Shown here: piece after piece, positions 8,165 through 17,822 of the stretch
Layout of the letters: each line of letters starts with the position of its first letter
How positions within the stretch are numbered: the first letter of the stretch is position 1
Origin: Clostridiales bacterium
GTDB taxonomy: Bacteria; Bacillota; Clostridia; Peptostreptococcales; T1SED10-28
Length of the DNA: 33,180 nucleotides
Direction: 5' to 3'
Assembly (NCBI GenBank): GCA_007118655.1
Contig: SKRE01000129.1
Location: forward strand, 1 to 33,180
The notes under the pieces: model-generated
What the model was told of the DNA's origin: nothing
The model's database searches: none
The model's input: the letters and a program-made list of their open reading frames with translations, nothing else
Made by a program: the position numbers and the translations under genes

Positions 8165-11100
8165 ATGTCAAGAAGAACACAAACCATGGACGGTAATGCG
8201 GCGGCTTCCTATGTATCCTATGCATTCACCGATGTGGCAGCGATCTATCCAATTACCCCTTCATCAAACATGGCTGAAAATGTTGATGAGTGGAGTGCCA
8301 ACGGCATGAAGAATATTTTCGGACAACAGGTACGAGTCTCAGAACTGCAATCCGAGGGAGGTGCCGCAGGTGCCGTTCACGGATCACTGCAAGGTGGCGC
8401 TCTTACCACAACCTACACCGCATCGCAAGGGTTACTGCTGATGATTCCGAACATGTACAAAATCGCAGGAGAGTTATTACCGGGAGTATTTCATGTAAGT
8501 GCACGGGCTTTAGCCGGTCATGCCTTATCTATTTTTGGTGATCATTCCGATGTTATGGCTGCACGACAAACCGGATGTGCTATGCTTGCATCGGGAAGTG
8601 TGCAGGAAGTTATGGATCTTGGAGGCATCGCCCACTTGGCAGCAATCAAATCCAGCGTACCCTTTGTGCATTTCTTTGACGGGTTTAGAACTTCTCATGA
8701 AATGCAAAAGGTTGAATTAATTGAGTATGATGAACTGGAAGAACTTGTGGATAAAGAAAAAATCAAAGAGTTCAGAAACAAATCACTCAATCCCCAAAGC
8801 CCTGTACTTCGTGGAACGGCTCAAAATCCTGATGTATTTTTCCAGGCGAAGGAAGCATCCAATCCTTATTACACGGATTTACCCGATGTTGTCAACGGCT
8901 ATATGGAAAAAATCAGTGAAAAAACCGGACGGGAATACAAACCGTTTACTTATTATGGAGCAAAAGATGCAGACAGAATTATCATCGCCATGGGATCCGT
9001 TACGGAAACCATTGAAGAAACCGTAGATTATTTAATGGAAAAAGGAGAAAAAGTAGGAGCCGTCAAGGTTCATCTTTACCGGCCCTTCTCTGCTAAGTAC
9101 TTCTTTGATGTATTCCCAAGTACAGCGAAAAGAATTGCAGTAATGGATCGAACAAAAGAGCCGGGAGCTTTAGGAGAACCTTTATATCAGGATATCCAAA
9201 GCATTTTTTATACGAAGGAAGACCGTCCAATGATCATTGGAGGACGATACGGCCTTGGTTCGAAAGACACCACTCCAAGCCAAATTAAAGCGGTATACGA
9301 CAACCTAAAAGAAGAAACGCCTAAAAACGGTTTCACCGTTGGAATCAACGATGATGTAACCCACCTAAGCTTAGACTTAAAGGATAAGATTGTGACAGAA
9401 CCTAAAGGAACCATCCGATGTAAATTCTGGGGACTGGGTTCTGACGGAACTGTCGGAGCCAACAAGGAAGCGATTAAAATTATTGGTGAGAATACCGATA
9501 AATTTGCACAAGCCTATTTCTCCTATGACTCGAAAAAGTCCGGAGGGGTTACCGTATCCCACTTAAGATTCGGAGACGAGCCGATTCGATCCACCTATTT
9601 AATTGATGAGGCGGACTACATTGCCTGTCACAACCAAGCCTATGTAAATCAGTACGATTTACTAAAAGGACTTAAAAAAGGCGGAACGTTCCTTCTGAAC
9701 TGTTTATGGTCACCGGAGGAATTAAATGAGAAGTTGCCTGAAAGCCTTAAAAACTATATCAAGGAAAATGATATCAAATTCTACATCCTGGACGGTACGA
9801 AAATCGCCGAGGATATCGGTCTTGGAAATCGAATCAACATGGTTATGCAGTCCGCTTTCTTCAAACTATCAGAAGTTATTGATGTAAATGAAGCGGCAGA
9901 TTTCCTTAAAAAAGCCATCGCTAAAACTTACGGCAGCAAAGGGGAAAAAATTGTTGCAATGAACCAAAAAGCGGTGGATGAAGGGATGAATGCCCTTGTG
10001 AAGGTAGAAAAAGATGTAATTGACAGCTGGTCTGAAGGCGGCGGAGCCCAAGGTGCTTCAGGAAAGAAACCTGCATTTATCAAGGACATTTTAGAGCCTA
10101 TGAACGCACAAAAAGGTGACGATCTTCCCGTAAGTGCTTTTGCAGACCGGGCTGACGGATCCTTCCCGCTGGGAACCACAGAGTTTGAAAAACGTGGAAT
10201 CGCAGTGAACGTTCCCGAGTGGCAAAAAGAAACCTGTATTCAATGTAATCAATGTGCTTATGTTTGTCCCCATGCAGCCATTCGTCCGGTAATCCTAACG
10301 GAAGAAGAGCGAAAGAATGCACCGCAGGAAATGGAAAGTTTAAAAGCCATGGGTAAAGAATTTGCAGGATACGAATATAAGATTCAAGTGACCCCTCTGG
10401 ATTGTACCGGATGTGGAAACTGTGCAGATATTTGTCCCGCACCAAAGGGCAAAGCCCTAATTATGAAGCCTATGGAAGAGCAAGTGGCAAAAGAGAAACA
10501 AAACTGGGATTATGCCATGACCCTGGAAAACCGAGCCCACTTAACCAATACGGAAAACTTGAAGGGATCACAGTTTAAGCAGCCCTTGTTCCAATTCTCA
10601 GGAGCCTGTGCCGGTTGTGGAGAAACCCCTTATGTCAAGTTAATCACCCAATTGTTTGGAGATCGAATGGTTATTGCCAATGCCACCGGTTGTTCCTCCA
10701 TCTATGGAGGCAGTGCACCATCTGTACCATACTGTAAAAACGATGAAGGACAAGGTCCTGCATGGGCAAACTCCTTATTCGAAGACAATGCGGAGTATGG
10801 TTATGGAATGAAGCTTGCAGCCCTTCAGATCCGAGATAAGATTGAAGATTTGATGAAGGAAGCAAGTGTTTCCGATGAACTGGAAAAAGCTTTCCATAAG
10901 TGGATAGAAAACAAGGATGAGGGCAAAGGTTCCAAGGAAGCCACCATCGAAATGCTTCCCTTATTGGAGAAAGAAAAGGATGTTCCGGAAGTAGCGGAAA
11001 TTCTTGACAAGAAAAACTATTTAATTAAAACTTCCCAGTGGGTATTTGGTGGAGACGGATGGGCCTATGACATTGGTTTCGGCGGTCTGGACCATGTACT

Positions 11101-11680
11101 GGCTTCCGGTGAGGACGTAAACGTTCTGGTTATGGATACGGAAGTGTACTCCAATACCGGAGGACAATCCTCTAAAGCATCGCCTACGGCAGCGGTTGCC
11201 AAGTTTGCAGCTTCAGGAAAGAAGACCAAGAAGAAAGACCTGGGTATGATGATGACGAATTACGGCTATGTGTACGTAGCCCAAATAGCCATGGGAGCCG
11301 ACAAAAACCAGGCATTAAAAGCCATTAAAGAAGCGGAAGCCTATAAGGGGCCATCGATCGTTATTGCATACTCTCCATGTATTGCCCATGGAATTGCCAA
11401 TGGAATGGGAGCCACTCAACGACAACAAAAAGAAGCAGTGGACGCAGGATACTGGCATCTATACCGATTCAATCCCCTTCTAAAGGATCAGGGCAAGAAT
11501 CCTTTTGTACTGGATTCCAAGGAGCCGACAAAATCCTTTAAAGACTTCTTAATGAGTGAGGTTCGGTATGCATCCTTAACGAAGACCTTCCCGGAAGTTT
11601 CGGAAGAGCTGTTTAAGCGCTCAGAAGAAGAAGCGAAGGAAAGATATGAAGGATACAAAAGACAAGCGGAACAACTTTAG
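8165..11680 (+). CDS. nifJ: Pyruvate:ferredoxin (flavodoxin) oxidoreductase, single-chain homodimeric type (ORF track starts at 8093; ATG 8165 preferred)
   Basis: 'SRRTQTMDGNAAASYVSYAFTDVAAIYPITPSSNMAENVDEW', two [4Fe-4S] motifs 'CIQCNQCAYVCPHAAI' and 'CTGCGNCADICPAPKGK', TPP domain 'SGACAGCGETPYVKLITQLFGDRMVIANATGCSSIYGGSAP' and 'VLVMDTEVYSNTGGQSSKASP'. RBS AAGGGAGG 7 nt before 8165. Confidence 0.97.
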   Translation: MSRRTQTMDGNAAASYVSYAFTDVAAIYPITPSSNMAENVDEWSANGMKNIFGQQVRVSELQSEGGAAGAVHGSLQGGALTTTYTASQGLLLMIPNMYKIAGELLPGVFHVSARALAGHALSIFGDHSDVMAARQTGCAMLASGSVQEVMDLGGIAHLAAIKSSVPFVHFFDGFRTSHEMQKVELIEYDELEELVDKEKIKEFRNKSLNPQSPVLRGTAQNPDVFFQAKEASNPYYTDLPDVVNGYMEKISEKTGREYKPFTYYGAKDADRIIIAMGSVTETIEETVDYLMEKGEKVGAVKVHLYRPFSAKYFFDVFPSTAKRIAVMDRTKEPGALGEPLYQDIQSIFYTKEDRPMIIGGRYGLGSKDTTPSQIKAVYDNLKEETPKNGFTVGINDDVTHLSLDLKDKIVTEPKGTIRCKFWGLGSDGTVGANKEAIKIIGENTDKFAQAYFSYDSKKSGGVTVSHLRFGDEPIRSTYLIDEADYIACHNQAYVNQYDLLKGLKKGGTFLLNCLWSPEELNEKLPESLKNYIKENDIKFYILDGTKIAEDIGLGNRINMVMQSAFFKLSEVIDVNEAADFLKKAIAKTYGSKGEKIVAMNQKAVDEGMNALVKVEKDVIDSWSEGGGAQGASGKKPAFIKDILEPMNAQKGDDLPVSAFADRADGSFPLGTTEFEKRGIAVNVPEWQKETCIQCNQCAYVCPHAAIRPVILTEEERKNAPQEMESLKAMGKEFAGYEYKIQVTPLDCTGCGNCADICPAPKGKALIMKPMEEQVAKEKQNWDYAMTLENRAHLTNTENLKGSQFKQPLFQFSGACAGCGETPYVKLITQLFGDRMVIANATGCSSIYGGSAPSVPYCKNDEGQGPAWANSLFEDNAEYGYGMKLAALQIRDKIEDLMKEASVSDELEKAFHKWIENKDEGKGSKEATIEMLPLLEKEKDVPEVAEILDKKNYLIKTSQWVFGGDGWAYDIGFGGLDHVLASGEDVNVLVMDTEVYSNTGGQSSKASPTAAVAKFAASGKKTKKKDLGMMMTNYGYVYVAQIAMGADKNQALKAIKEAEAYKGPSIVIAYSPCIAHGIANGMGATQRQQKEAVDAGYWHLYRFNPLLKDQGKNPFVLDSKEPTKSFKDFLMSEVRYASLTKTFPEVSEELFKRSEEEAKERYEGYKRQAEQL

Positions 11681-11702
11681 TCAAACAGTTCAACAGCATA
11701 TG

Positions 11703-11738
11703 AAAAGGCAGGGACGCAAGTTCCTTGCCTTTTTTTTT
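11703..11738 (+). terminator. Rho-independent terminator after PFOR
   Basis: AAAAGGCAGGGA...TTCCTTGCCTTTTTTTTTT hairpin with T-tract. Confidence 0.85.
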
Positions 11739-11807
11739 GATAAAGGATAAAATAGACTAATAACCTGAAAAATCTGACAGAAGATATGAACCATTGGAAA
11801 TGGGAGA

Positions 11808-13106
11808 ATGGATATGAATAAAAGAATGGTAAAAGATATATTATTAGTCGTGGTGTTAACGGTTTTTGCAGCCAAGCTTCGGGTCCATCCCTTTGATACC
11901 ACCTTTCGCATAGGTCTTGGAGTTATTATATTTGCTATGGGGATTTTGTATAAAAAAGAAATACCGGTACTGTGGACGGGAGTCTTCGTTTCCATCGCAA
12001 TTTTAGGGTTTCGCACCTGGATCACCCTACGGGGGCCAGGAAATGTATTGCTTGCGGAAGCCCTCTTCGATCATATCCCCGGTTCCCTATACTATACTTT
12101 TTTTGCGGTACTGCTAAAATACTCCAATGTGCTTTCCCTTGAAAATCGACCGATTCATATGGGCTTTGCCCTGGGAGCAATTGATTTTACCTCCAACATC
12201 TTTGAAATAGCCCTTCGTTTTATCATTGTACAGGAGCTGATCCAGGGATCTTCCTTTGTTATTCACCTCTTAAGCTTGTTGATCGTAGGGATGCTGCGGA
12301 TGTTTTTTGTAACGGGACTGTACTCTACCACCCAAAATCAAAGATTACGATTGGTGCGCCAGGCGGAAAAAAAGAAACTGGAAGAGTTGGTTTTGCTGAC
12401 CAGTTCCCTGCAGGCAGAAGTTTTCTACCTCCAGAAGTCTGCTCAAGATATGGAGCGCCTCACGAAGGAGAGCTACGAAATCTATAAGTCCTTAATGAAA
12501 AAAAATGAGGGGGAGTTGGGGAAAAAAGCGCTGCAGATTTCCAGGATGATGCATGAAGTGAAACACGACTACACCCGTATTAATGCGGGGCTAAAAAAAC
12601 TTTTGAAGGCACCGGAACGAACAGAGTACACTTTTTCGGAAATTCTGGATTTATCCATAAAGGTACATGAAACCTATAGCCGTGACACGGATAAACACGT
12701 CCACTTCACAAAACATCTGGGTCTGGATTTTTATCCGAAAGATCCCTTAGCCTGGACATCGGTGCTGAACAATATTTTGGCCAATGGGGTTGAGGCGATT
12801 TCGAAACGGGGAAATATCCATGTGGAACTGATTAAACAGAACAAAGATTTAATTTTAAAAGTCAGTGATACGGGAAGGGGAATTTCTTCCAAGGATATCA
12901 GACACATCTTCGTTCCCGGGTTTTCCAATAAGCTTGATGAGGTTTCCGGCTGCTATTCCAACGGTCTCGGCCTCTCCCATGTGGAAAATCTTGTAGAGTT
13001 TTTTAAGGGCAGCATTTCTGTTACAAGTGAAAAGGAAAGCGGTACCACCTTTATGATTAAAGTCGAAGAAAATAATGTGATTCGAGGTGACTACAGTGAA
13101 CTATGA
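11808..13106 (+). CDS. Multi-TM sensor histidine kinase (GlnK/YcbA-like by context)
   Basis: About 6 hydrophobic N-terminal segments, coiled coil, 'RMMHEVKHDYTRINAGLKKLL' phosphoacceptor-like helix, HATPase motifs 'LNNILANGVEAISKRGNIHVEL', 'VSDTGRGISSKDIRHIFVPGFSNK', 'NGLGLSHVENLVEFFKGSI'. Overlaps the downstream response regulator gene. Confidence 0.85.
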   Translation: MDMNKRMVKDILLVVVLTVFAAKLRVHPFDTTFRIGLGVIIFAMGILYKKEIPVLWTGVFVSIAILGFRTWITLRGPGNVLLAEALFDHIPGSLYYTFFAVLLKYSNVLSLENRPIHMGFALGAIDFTSNIFEIALRFIIVQELIQGSSFVIHLLSLLIVGMLRMFFVTGLYSTTQNQRLRLVRQAEKKKLEELVLLTSSLQAEVFYLQKSAQDMERLTKESYEIYKSLMKKNEGELGKKALQISRMMHEVKHDYTRINAGLKKLLKAPERTEYTFSEILDLSIKVHETYSRDTDKHVHFTKHLGLDFYPKDPLAWTSVLNNILANGVEAISKRGNIHVELIKQNKDLILKVSDTGRGISSKDIRHIFVPGFSNKLDEVSGCYSNGLGLSHVENLVEFFKGSISVTSEKESGTTFMIKVEENNVIRGDYSEL

Positions 13107-14031
13107 AAATAAAATTCTTGTGGTGGATGATGATTCCGGGGTCCGAAGAATGATTTCCAACATTATTGAAGAGGAAGGCATCGGGCAGGTCATCGGAGAA
13201 GCGGTGGACGGATCTGAGGCCATCGACCTGGTTTTAGACTTACAGCCGGATTTAGTAATGATTGATCTTCTTATGCCGGAACTGGACGGAATCGAAACCA
13301 TCAAAAGACTAAGAAAATCCGCTTACCAAGGTTCCTTTGTGCTGATTTCAAAGATCACGGATAAAATGATGGTGCGGGAGGCGTATCAAGCGGGGGTGGA
13401 ATTCTACATTCATAAACCCATCAATAAAGAAGAAGTTTCCCACGTGATTCGAAAAGTCCTTCAATATAAAGGATTGGAAAAAACCTTTCAAAATCTACAG
13501 ATGTTTATCAACAATCAAGAATACGGACAGTCATCCTCGAATCCCATGAAAAATCCCATGGGGGGAGCTTCTACAAAAAAGGAAAAAGCCGACACCATTG
13601 CAGAAAACATCGCCATGGATCTTGGGATTTTAAGTCAGAGCGGCAGCCGGGATATTCTGGAAGCCATGCATATCCTCTCCGCTGTGGAATATCCCGAAGA
13701 TGTAAAGCTGTTGCAAAATTTAAAGGTTCTGTACGAAAAGATCGGACAGGGTTATGAAAAAAGGGGGAATTTGGATGTAGCCAGAAGTGAAAAAGCCATT
13801 GAAAGAAGAATGCGAAGAACCATTGAGTATGCGTTAAATAATTTGGGGAATTTAGGTATTGAAGACTATCATCATCCGAAGTTTGAACGCTTTGGCCATC
13901 GACTATTTGATTTTGCCACCATCCGGGAAGAAATGCTGAGGCTTCAAAAAAAGTCGGATAAAAAGCCGAAAATTAATGTGAAGCGTTTTTTGGAAGGAAT
14001 GCTGCGGGAAATTAAGCAGGAATATTTATAG
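13087..14031 (+). CDS. Response regulator, CheY-like receiver plus C-terminal YcbB-type domain (GlnL-like)
   Basis: Receiver 'ILVVDDDSGVRRMISNIIEEEGIGQVIGEAVDGSEAIDLVLDLQPDLVMIDLLMPELDGIETIKRLR', K at 'YIHKPINKEEV'. C-terminal 'IAMDLGILSQSGSRDILEAMHIL ... RRMRRTIEYALNNLGNLGIEDYHHPKFERFGHRLFDFATIREEMLRL' resembles YcbB/GlnL effector domains. GTG start. Confidence 0.85.
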   Translation: MTTVNYENKILVVDDDSGVRRMISNIIEEEGIGQVIGEAVDGSEAIDLVLDLQPDLVMIDLLMPELDGIETIKRLRKSAYQGSFVLISKITDKMMVREAYQAGVEFYIHKPINKEEVSHVIRKVLQYKGLEKTFQNLQMFINNQEYGQSSSNPMKNPMGGASTKKEKADTIAENIAMDLGILSQSGSRDILEAMHILSAVEYPEDVKLLQNLKVLYEKIGQGYEKRGNLDVARSEKAIERRMRRTIEYALNNLGNLGIEDYHHPKFERFGHRLFDFATIREEMLRLQKKSDKKPKINVKRFLEGMLREIKQEYL

Positions 14032-14202
14032 AAAAGCCGTCATTAGGGCACAAACTTATCAGATAATTTCAACTTTTTGATTTATTCCGAGTAGGATTCT
14101 GTAGTTTTTAGTCGGTTTCATAAACTATGCCGATATAATGGAGAAGTATCATATGTTTTTGTGGTAAAGTAGAAATAATTTAACTAAGGAGGAATGAAAT
14201 CA

Positions 14203-15213
14203 ATGAAAAAGAGACGAATTTTTACCTTATTGTTAATCAGTGTTTTAGTGTTATCCATATTCATGGTAGGATGTGGTAACGGTGACAACGGTGACAACGG
14301 CGACAATGGCGATAACGGAGAAGTGGAAAACGGCGGGGAGAGCCCGGATCGAGTAGCTATTGCAACCGGTGGAACCACGGGGGTTTATTATCCTCTGGGT
14401 GGAGCTTTTGCCAACATCGTGAACGATTACGTTGATGGTGTTACGGCTAATGCGGAATCTACAGGAGCTTCCGTAGAAAATGCAAACCTGTTAAATGACG
14501 GGGATGTAGACTTTGCAATGATTCAAAATGATATCTCTTATTTTGCATTTGAAGGCATTGAAATGTTCGACACCCCAATGGACAACCTACGGGGATTGGC
14601 AACCTTATATCCGGAGACGATTCAAATCGTTGCGGACGCCGGAGCAGGAATTGAATCGATTGAAGATTTAGCCGGCAAGAGAGTAGCGGTAGGAGCTCCG
14701 GGCAGTGGTACCGAGGCGAATGCCCGACAAATTCTGGAAGTTCATGGTATTACCTATGACGATTTCACCCCTGATTACCTGTCCTTCGCAGAAGCGGCAG
14801 ACAATCTTCGGGACGGGAATGTGGACGCAGCCTTTGTAACTGCAGGAACTCCAACGGCAGCCATCACGGACCTTTCTACACAACACAGTGTAGTACTGAT
14901 TTCTATTTCTCAAGATATGATCGATGAGATTGTTTCCGAGTACCCTTACTATACCCAAGTAGAAATTCCTGGCGGAACCTATAGAAATCAGGATGATGCA
15001 GTGGATGCCGTAGCGGTAATGGCAATGATCGCTGTAAGAGCGGAACTCTCGGAAGACTTTGTATATGAGATTACTGCCGCATTATTTGAGAACCTCAGCG
15101 ACCTCGAAAGTGCCCATGCACGTGGAGGCGATGTAAGTCTTGAAGGAGCCCAGGATGGTATGTCCTTAGAATTACACCCGGGAGCCCAACGATATTTTGA
15201 TGAAGCGCAGTAA
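14203..15213 (+). CDS. TAXI family TRAP transporter solute-binding lipoprotein (ORF track starts at 14194; ATG 14203 preferred)
   Basis: Signal peptide and lipobox 'LVLSIFMVGCGN', then 'VAIATGGTTGVYYPLGGAFANIVNDYVDGVTANAESTGASVENANLLNDGDVDFAMIQND' and 'LAGKRVAVGAPGSGTEANARQIL' TAXI motifs. RBS AAGGAGG at 14186-14192. Confidence 0.95.
   Translation: MKKRRIFTLLLISVLVLSIFMVGCGNGDNGDNGDNGDNGEVENGGESPDRVAIATGGTTGVYYPLGGAFANIVNDYVDGVTANAESTGASVENANLLNDGDVDFAMIQNDISYFAFEGIEMFDTPMDNLRGLATLYPETIQIVADAGAGIESIEDLAGKRVAVGAPGSGTEANARQILEVHGITYDDFTPDYLSFAEAADNLRDGNVDAAFVTAGTPTAAITDLSTQHSVVLISISQDMIDEIVSEYPYYTQVEIPGGTYRNQDDAVDAVAVMAMIAVRAELSEDFVYEITAALFENLSDLESAHARGGDVSLEGAQDGMSLELHPGAQRYFDEAQ
14275..14319 (+). 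repeat. 9-bp tandem microrepeat GGYGAYAAY (four units) encoding (Gly-Asp-Asn)n after the lipobox Cys
   Basis: Units ggtgacaac, ggtgacaac, ggcgacaat, ggcgataac at 14281-14316; encodes GDNGDNGDNGDN. Confidence 0.9.
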
Positions 15214-15763
15214 AGTAAAAAATTTTCAGGTAGAAGATCATAGCAGGGACAGGGCGCCTATAACCGGGTGCCTTCCCCTGTTTTATTTAAAAAGGGGCAG
15301 CCCTTTTATTCTTTTGTTTGTTTTAATATTGTCAATTTTTCTAGTATGGCCCGTTAAAGGATTAGGCATCAGTACAGAGGATAATTTATTATTTTTTTTT
15401 CCTAAGCAGGAACCGTACGAATTTGCAATTATTTATGATCACTCTGTAATGAGAACGGAAGTAAAGGACGTTTTCACATTGGAAGATGGAGAAATTCTTT
15501 TGCTGCGAACGGAGTATGAGTCTTTTGGCGCCGGCCTCCCGTCGGAAGCCTTCGAAAGCTTTGAAAAAGTAGACGGCCGTTATATCAACGATGGCATTAA
15601 CCAGCGTCTTCCGGAGATTCGCATGAGAACGGGAAAAACCGCTGATCATCGACTGCTTTTTAATGAAAACCAAGAGATTTACTTTAATGATTTTTTAGTA
15701 CCGGGCAGCTTAATAGTATTTGAAGAGAAAACTATGACAACTTTGGAAAGTCTGTTTTATTGA
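15197..15763 (+). CDS. DUF1850 domain protein, TRAP-TAXI-associated
   Basis: One N-terminal TM, then 'FAIIYDHSVMRTEVKDVFTLEDGEILLLRTEYESFGAGLP', typical of DUF1850. Overlaps the SBP gene end and abuts the fused permease gene. Confidence 0.85.
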   Translation: MMKRSKVKNFQVEDHSRDRAPITGCLPLFYLKRGSPFILLFVLILSIFLVWPVKGLGISTEDNLLFFFPKQEPYEFAIIYDHSVMRTEVKDVFTLEDGEILLLRTEYESFGAGLPSEAFESFEKVDGRYINDGINQRLPEIRMRTGKTADHRLLFNENQEIYFNDFLVPGSLIVFEEKTMTTLESLFY

Positions 15764-15777
15764 AAGGAGGAAATACA

Positions 15778-17742
15778 TTGTCTAAGGAAGAAAGAAAAAG
15801 CATCCAGGAAATAGAAGGTGTGGAGGTTGATATAGACGAAAAACTTGCAGAATTTGATGTTTCATCAAATGTGAGAAAGCTTACAGGAAAATTGGGGATG
15901 GCGATTGCAATCATTGCCATTGCCATGTCCCTGTTTCACCTATATACCGCAGGTTTCGGTATCCTTTTGGCCATGAAACAGCGGTCCGTGCATCTGATGT
16001 TTGTATTGGTGTTGGGATTTTTAATGTACCCTGCCAGCAAGCGATTTGATAAAACAAAAATTCAATTTTTCGACTGGATTTTTGCCGGAGCGGGCATTAT
16101 GGTTACCGGATACATTATTATGCTGTTTGACGAGCTGGTACTCAGAGGAGGGCGTCCCACAGACCTGGACATGCTTATGGGCGTAATTACTATTATTTTA
16201 GTACTGGAAGTGACAAGAAGAAGCATCGGACCCCAGCTTCCGATTATTGCAATGGTATTTTTGGTCTACACCTATGTCGGGCCTTATATCCCCGGAATGT
16301 TGGGGCATCGAGGTTACTCGGTTCAACGGATTGTGAACCAGATGTATATGACCACGGAGGGAATTTTCGGAACACCCCTGGGGGTTTCCGCAACCTTTGT
16401 ATTTATGTTTATTCTCTTTGGATCATTTCTGGAGATTACCGGGGTAGGACAATTCTTTATTGATATTGCCTTCGCCGGGGCAGGAACCCGTAAAGGAGGC
16501 CCGGCAAAGGCTGCGGTTATTGCCAGTGGTTTCATGGGTTCAATTTCAGGAAGTTCCATTGCAAATACCGTAACCACCGGGGCGTTTACCATCCCCCTGA
16601 TGAAAAAAGTCGGTTATGAGCCGACCTTTGCGGGAGCCGTAGAAGCAGCGGCTTCTACCGGAGGGCAGATTTTACCACCGATTATGGGAGCTGCGGCTTT
16701 TATCATGTCGGAGTTTACGGGCATTCCCTATATTCAAATTGTAATCAGTGCCGTTGTGCCTGCACTGCTTTATTACCTTGGAGTAATTACCATGGTGCAC
16801 CTTCAAGCATCCAAAAAGGGCTTGAAGGGTATGAAAAAAGAAGACTTGCCGGATTTTAAAAAAGTGCTTAAAGAGGGCTTTCATCTTTTCATTCCTTTAA
16901 TTGCCGTGGTTTTTCTATTAGTACGTTTCTCACCCTTAAGAGCTGCCTATTGGAGTATTATCATCGCCTTAGTGGTCAGCATGTTTAGAAAACATACGAG
17001 AGTGAACATTCCAAAGATCCTTCATGCGCTGCAGGACGGAGCGAAAAAAGCCATCGGTGTGGCAGCGGCCTGTGCCTGTGCCGGGATTATTGTAGGCGTG
17101 GTTACCTTAACCGGTTTAGGACTGACCTTTGCAAACCTGATCGTCGGCCTAGCGGGAGGAATGTTGCTTCCGACCCTCTTCTTAACGATGTTGGCCTCTA
17201 TAATACTGGGTCTTGGTCTTCCGACCACGGCAAAGTACATTGTTCTTGCCACCATGGCCGTACCGGCCTTGCTGGAACTGGGTGTTCCTTTACTTGCCGC
17301 CCATTTATTTGTATTGTATTTCGGTGTAATTGCCGATGTAACACCGCCGGTAGCGTTGGCCGCCTATGCGGGAGCAGGCATCGCCGGAGGGGATTCCTTT
17401 AAAACCGGAATGGCCGCATTAAAACTGGCCTCCGCAGGGTTTTTAATTCCCTATATTTTCGCCATGAGCCCGGAGCTATTGCTGATTGATGTTACCTTCT
17501 TTGAAGCAGCCTTGGCGATTATTACCGCCTGCCTTGGAGTCGTAGCCTTTGGAGCCGCGGTACAGGGATACCTTTTGACCCATACGAGAATTTATGAGCG
17601 GGTCATGTTTTTAGCAGCTTCCCTGCTTCTGATTCATCCGAATAAATTAATCGACCTTGGCGGACTGGTCATACTAATTGCAGTAGTAGCACTTCAGGTA
17701 GTAAGAAATAGAGAAGGAAAGACTGCGGTTCAGGAATCTTAG
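15778..17742 (+). CDS. TRAP transporter fused permease subunit (DctQ-DctM type) (ORF track starts at 15760; TTG 15778 preferred)
   Basis: Multi-TM. 'GPAKAAVIASGFMGSISGSSIANTVTTGAFTIPLMKKVGYEPTFAGAVEAAASTGGQILPPIMGAAAFIMSEFTGIPY' and 'ASIILGLGLPTTAKYIVLATMAVPALLELGVPLLAAHLFVLYFGVIADVTPPVALAAYAGAGIAGGD'. AAAGGAGG RBS before TTG. Confidence 0.96.
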   Translation: MSKEERKSIQEIEGVEVDIDEKLAEFDVSSNVRKLTGKLGMAIAIIAIAMSLFHLYTAGFGILLAMKQRSVHLMFVLVLGFLMYPASKRFDKTKIQFFDWIFAGAGIMVTGYIIMLFDELVLRGGRPTDLDMLMGVITIILVLEVTRRSIGPQLPIIAMVFLVYTYVGPYIPGMLGHRGYSVQRIVNQMYMTTEGIFGTPLGVSATFVFMFILFGSFLEITGVGQFFIDIAFAGAGTRKGGPAKAAVIASGFMGSISGSSIANTVTTGAFTIPLMKKVGYEPTFAGAVEAAASTGGQILPPIMGAAAFIMSEFTGIPYIQIVISAVVPALLYYLGVITMVHLQASKKGLKGMKKEDLPDFKKVLKEGFHLFIPLIAVVFLLVRFSPLRAAYWSIIIALVVSMFRKHTRVNIPKILHALQDGAKKAIGVAAACACAGIIVGVVTLTGLGLTFANLIVGLAGGMLLPTLFLTMLASIILGLGLPTTAKYIVLATMAVPALLELGVPLLAAHLFVLYFGVIADVTPPVALAAYAGAGIAGGDSFKTGMAALKLASAGFLIPYIFAMSPELLLIDVTFFEAALAIITACLGVVAFGAAVQGYLLTHTRIYERVMFLAASLLLIHPNKLIDLGGLVILIAVVALQVVRNREGKTAVQES

Positions 17743-17757
17743 TCTTTCTCCCCCAAT

Positions 17758-17790
17758 AACAAAAGGGTCAGAAACTCTGACCCTTTTGTT
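17758..17790. terminator. Perfect 15-bp hairpin (terminator/attenuator) between the TRAP permease and D-glutamate cyclase-like genes
   Basis: AACAAAAGGGTCAGA-AAC-TCTGACCCTTTTGTT, perfect 15-bp arms. Confidence 0.75.
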
Positions 17791-17822
17791 TATGAACAAA
17801 TCAGCAAAAGGAGGGGTGGAAC

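Noticed and set aside
11690-12025. Minus-strand ORF of 111 aa spanning the PFOR terminator and kinase start
   Set aside because: Runs through a terminator and antisense to a confident kinase; no recognisable domain.
14184-14378. Minus-strand ORF of 64 aa containing 'SPLSPLSPLSPLSPL'
   Set aside because: Antisense shadow of the GDN repeat in the TAXI SBP; no RBS or family support.
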